In this document: positions 61,568 to 64,000 of the stretch, piece by piece | How the letters are laid out: each line of letters opens with the position of its first letter | Position numbering within the stretch: position 1 is the stretch's first letter | Source: Hyunsoonleella ulvae | GTDB lineage: Bacteria > Bacteroidota > Bacteroidia > Flavobacteriales > Flavobacteriaceae | Length of the DNA stretch: 64,000 bases | Assembly: GCF_016827605.1 (NCBI RefSeq) | Contig: NZ_JAEPJQ010000002.1 | Span: forward strand, 496,001 to 560,000 | Direction: 5' to 3' | The notes under the pieces: model-generated | What the model was told of the DNA's origin: nothing | The model's database searches: none | The model's input: only the letters and a program-made list of their open reading frames with translations | Made by a program: the position numbers and the translations under genes

Positions 61568-63028
61568 TTACCAAGGATCATTCATAGAAGTTAGCAATTC
61601 GGCTAATTCTGTTTCCATTTTTTGGTCTAGCTCAGCATTTTTACCCCAAATATTGGTCATTTGATAGGGGTCTTCAGCATCATGATATAGATAATGAAAC
61701 TTATTGCCATTTTCATGTTTTACAACAGCATAGGTATACTCTTTAGTCCTGAAACCTCTAGCATCGCCTTTTGATGCAAAACTTTTACCAGCAAAGTATA
61801 ACTGTTTTTCTGGACGGATGACTTCTTTATCGAAGAAAACATCAGAATAATCTACACCTTCAACTTTTTTTGGAATTTCAGTCTTTAAATTCATTAACCC
61901 TAACAATGTTGGCATATTATCTGGAACAGAAATCAACAAATCTTCAGTTTTAGGTTTTATTTTTTTAGGATAATGAACTATTAAAGGAATCCTATAAGCC
62001 TCTTTAAACCATACATTTTTATGCATTAAGCCTTGGCTTCCTAACATTTCTCCATGGTCTGCTGAAAACACAATAATAGTATTTTCATATAAGCCTTTCT
62101 CTTTTAATTTTTTGATAACACGACCTATTTGGTCATCAACCCCATTTACAGATGCGAAATAATCTTTGGCTTCATTTAAACGTTTTTCTACGCCATGGTC
62201 GCCTCTTTTTAACTCGTAATTATCTTTAAACTGAACATTAGGTCTGTTTAACACTTCTTTATAATCTAAGCCTTCATAACGTTTTTGGTAACGTTCTGGC
62301 ACTTGTTTAAATGGTGTATGTGGTGGATTGATAGACCAAAATAAAGCAAATGGCTCTTTACTTTTACGTTGATTCTCAGTATTGTCTAAATAATCGATAA
62401 TAACATCAGCCTCATGTTCAGCAGACCATTTTTTAGGATACACCTTATCTTCTTCCCCGCCATCAGTGGTCCAATAATACGGGTCGTTATGCCTGTTATG
62501 TGTTCCATACGCATACCAAAAAGAAAACCCATGCCTTCTATCTGGAGGACACCAAGTATCCCAAACGCGTTTTACATCTGGTGGTGTAGGTTCTGGACCA
62601 TCTAAATGCCATTTCCCTACATAACCTGCACTATAGCCATTATCAACTAAAACATCTGAAATACAAACTTCACTCTTCTTCAAATAGTTACCCAATGCGG
62701 TTCTTTGGGAATTACAGTTTTCTACAACACCTGTTGAAAGCGAATAACGCCCTGTCATTAACATGGCTCTATAAGGACTACACAATGGATTGTTTGCCAC
62801 AGCTTCACTAAAAAACACGCCTTCTTTGGCGAGTTGGTCTATATTTGGTGTGTACACAGGGTCTTCTTTTAAAAACCCTAAAGAAGCTTGCCTATATTGA
62901 TCTGCAAAAATGAAAAGAAGATTAGGTTTTTGTTCTATAGCCTTTTCTTTGGAAGTGTTGTGTTTACATGAAAAAACCATTAAAACTACGACAAGTAATA
63001 GATGTATTTTTGCCTTTAAAAAAGTCAT
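61568..63028 (-). CDS. S1 family sulfatase, lipoprotein
   Basis: This 486-residue sulfatase (LMVFSCKHN lipobox) has the maturation motif C83-S-P-Y-R87. Asp43-Gln44 in IFADQYRQ takes the place of the more common DD pair, as in some S1 subfamilies. YVGKWHLDG and SADHGEMLGSQGL complete the metal and sulfate sites. It differs clearly from the sulfatase at 51336 and probably acts on another sulfate position. The general pattern resembles S1_7-type enzymes reported from ulvan loci, but subfamily assignment needs a search. First gene of an operon with the enolase-superfamily protein. Confidence 0.9.
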   Translation of the reverse strand: MTFLKAKIHLLLVVVLMVFSCKHNTSKEKAIEQKPNLLFIFADQYRQASLGFLKEDPVYTPNIDQLAKEGVFFSEAVANNPLCSPYRAMLMTGRYSLSTGVVENCNSQRTALGNYLKKSEVCISDVLVDNGYSAGYVGKWHLDGPEPTPPDVKRVWDTWCPPDRRHGFSFWYAYGTHNRHNDPYYWTTDGGEEDKVYPKKWSAEHEADVIIDYLDNTENQRKSKEPFALFWSINPPHTPFKQVPERYQKRYEGLDYKEVLNRPNVQFKDNYELKRGDHGVEKRLNEAKDYFASVNGVDDQIGRVIKKLKEKGLYENTIIVFSADHGEMLGSQGLMHKNVWFKEAYRIPLIVHYPKKIKPKTEDLLISVPDNMPTLLGLMNLKTEIPKKVEGVDYSDVFFDKEVIRPEKQLYFAGKSFASKGDARGFRTKEYTYAVVKHENGNKFHYLYHDAEDPYQMTNIWGKNAELDQKMETELAELLTSMNDPW

Positions 63029-63064
63029 TTTTGAAATATCAATTTTTAAATGTTCTTATTTCAT

Positions 63065-63099
63065 CTAAATTATAGAAAAGTAATTATTTGAATATCCTG
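63065..63099 (-). promoter_or_regulatory. CAGGATAT element with -7 box for sulfatase operon
   Basis: On the minus strand CAGGATAT (63099-63092) precedes TAATTTAG (63072-63065), a TAnnTTTG variant. The spacing is 30 nt. Confidence 0.6.
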
Positions 63100-63131
63100 T
63101 AGTAGAGGGTTTGAATTGCAGTAACAACTTG

Positions 63132-64000
63132 CTATAGTGAATTTCCAATACCGACCAACACCACAGAAAGTAAAATTACAACAATACCAAGTGTTATGGT
63201 TGTTTTGGTTTTTTTTGCTACACCATGCCATTCCTTTCGGTAAATACCCCAAAAGTTTGCTGTTAAAATGATAGTAGACATGTGTAAAATCCACGAGCTA
63301 GCACCATTACCCAACTTACTTTCGCCCATACCATAAAAGAAAAACTGTAAAAACCAGATGGTTCCTGCCAATGCAGAAAACAGTAAGTTTTTAGAAATAG
63401 GTGTTTCTTTATTTGTAAAATCTTTATAGGCTTTATTTTTTAAACTCAAATAGGTAGTCCACACAAAATTAGTGGCTAAACCTCCCCATAGAATTACCAC
63501 AAACGTCACATTATTTGCAAACAAATGGTCATAGCCTGCAGCTACAGCAGCATCAGCCAATGGTTTTCCGGCTTCTATTCCAAAACTAAAAAAGGAACTT
63601 AATATACCTGAAAGCACAGCTACAATTAACCCTTTTACGAGATTGAATTCTGCAACACTTTTCTTTTTTTCTTCTTCTGAGAGTTCGCCCTCTTTTAGCA
63701 TTCCTGCTTTTCCGCAAATTGCTATTCCAATCAAACATACTAAAACCCCAAATAAAACGACTTGCCCTCCAGTTGAGCTTATCATTTCTGTAAACGATGT
63801 TTTACCTTCCTCTGGATTAAAGTTATAATAAATAGAAGGCACTATAGCCCCAAATGCCGCACAAAACCCTAAGACCACTGAGTTTCCTAGAGACATGCCT
63901 AAGTATCGCACACCCAAACCGTAAGACAAACCACCAACTCCCCAAAGTAAGCCCATTAAAAAGGTAAATCCCAAGATGGTACTTGAGCTAGCCGAAATTA
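63132..64000 (-). CDS. rhaT: L-rhamnose/H+ symporter RhaT (N-terminus cut by window edge)
   Basis: The frame is open to the window edge, so the start lies outside; an internal TTG at 63974 is not the start. The visible 289 residues include multiple membrane spans and the RhaT signature GLLWGVGGLSYGLGVRYLGMSLGNSVVLG. The last span is followed by a short tail (VILLSVVLVGIGNSL). RhaT imports L-rhamnose with protons across the inner membrane. With rhaM at the other end of the window it indicates that free rhamnose is a final product of the locus. Upstream control is outside the window. Confidence 0.9.
   Translation of the reverse strand, partial: ISASSSTILGFTFLMGLLWGVGGLSYGLGVRYLGMSLGNSVVLGFCAAFGAIVPSIYYNFNPEEGKTSFTEMISSTGGQVVLFGVLVCLIGIAICGKAGMLKEGELSEEEKKKSVAEFNLVKGLIVAVLSGILSSFFSFGIEAGKPLADAAVAAGYDHLFANNVTFVVILWGGLATNFVWTTYLSLKNKAYKDFTNKETPISKNLLFSALAGTIWFLQFFFYGMGESKLGNGASSWILHMSTIILTANFWGIYRKEWHGVAKKTKTTITLGIVVILLSVVLVGIGNSL

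Noticed and set aside
63972-63974. TTG at 63974 as start of RhaT
   Set aside because: The reading frame and RhaT similarity continue upstream to the window edge, so the gene is simply cut off.

Overview
The window is AT-rich DNA from a marine flavobacterium (Bacteroidota, most likely Flavobacteriaceae). The evidence is four SusC/SusD pairs, C-terminal type IX secretion sorting domains, many SusD-type lipoproteins, two ECF-sigma/FecR cassettes and TAnnTTTG promoter elements. The genus cannot be resolved from the sequence alone. It is one large polysaccharide utilization region. The gene set points to ulvan, the sulfated rhamnose/glucuronate/xylose polysaccharide of green algae: two GH78 rhamnosidases, a PL24-like ulvan lyase, two jelly-roll lyase-like lipoproteins, two S1 sulfatases, GH3, GH43, GH39-like and GH5 enzymes, rhamnose mutarotase and a RhaT rhamnose transporter. 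The substrate is inferred, not proven.

Layout. 1-14.6 kb (all minus strand): partial GH78; PL24-like lyase with a two-FnIII lipoprotein; rhaM; a small secreted protein; GH3; SusD and SusC. 15.4-23.7 kb (minus): ECF sigma, FecR, STN-SusC, SusD-like and a SusE/F-like lipoprotein. 24.0-37.1 kb (minus): a nine-gene operon that does not look glycolytic, made of SusC, SusD, two TSP3-repeat lipoproteins, two paralogous HExxH lipoproteins, a broken and an intact M43 protease and an M1 aminopeptidase-like protein. 37.4-39.8 kb: aminotransferase-RidA pair divergent from an Lrp/AsnC regulator. 39.9-43.9 kb (minus): GH5, GH39-like, DUF1080. 44.3-51.2 kb (plus): a second ECF sigma-FecR-STN-SusC-SusD cassette. 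51.3-57.6 kb (minus): GH78-GH43-sulfatase operon. 58-60.2 kb (plus): two lyase-like lipoproteins. 60.3-64 kb (minus): sulfatase with a Tat-exported enolase-superfamily protein, then partial rhaT.

Two regulatory layers are visible. First, thirteen intergenic sites carry CAGGATAG-like elements, always read in the direction of the downstream gene and often repeated 10 bp further upstream. At twelve of them a TAnnTTTG-like -7 element follows at a fixed 29-30 nt spacing. Targets are the glycanase, lyase, sulfatase and one SusC gene, plus both sigma genes. The peptidase operon and the aminotransferase module lack the element. No matching regulator is encoded here. Second, both FecR-SusC gaps hold a hairpin whose T-run lies on the strand antisense to susC, which suggests cis-antisense sRNAs of the kind known from sigma/anti-sigma controlled Bacteroides loci.

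Together these suggest a polysaccharide regulon for surface cleavage, desulfation, uptake and rhamnose import, into which an independently regulated protein/peptide-scavenging locus with an amino-acid catabolism module has been inserted.
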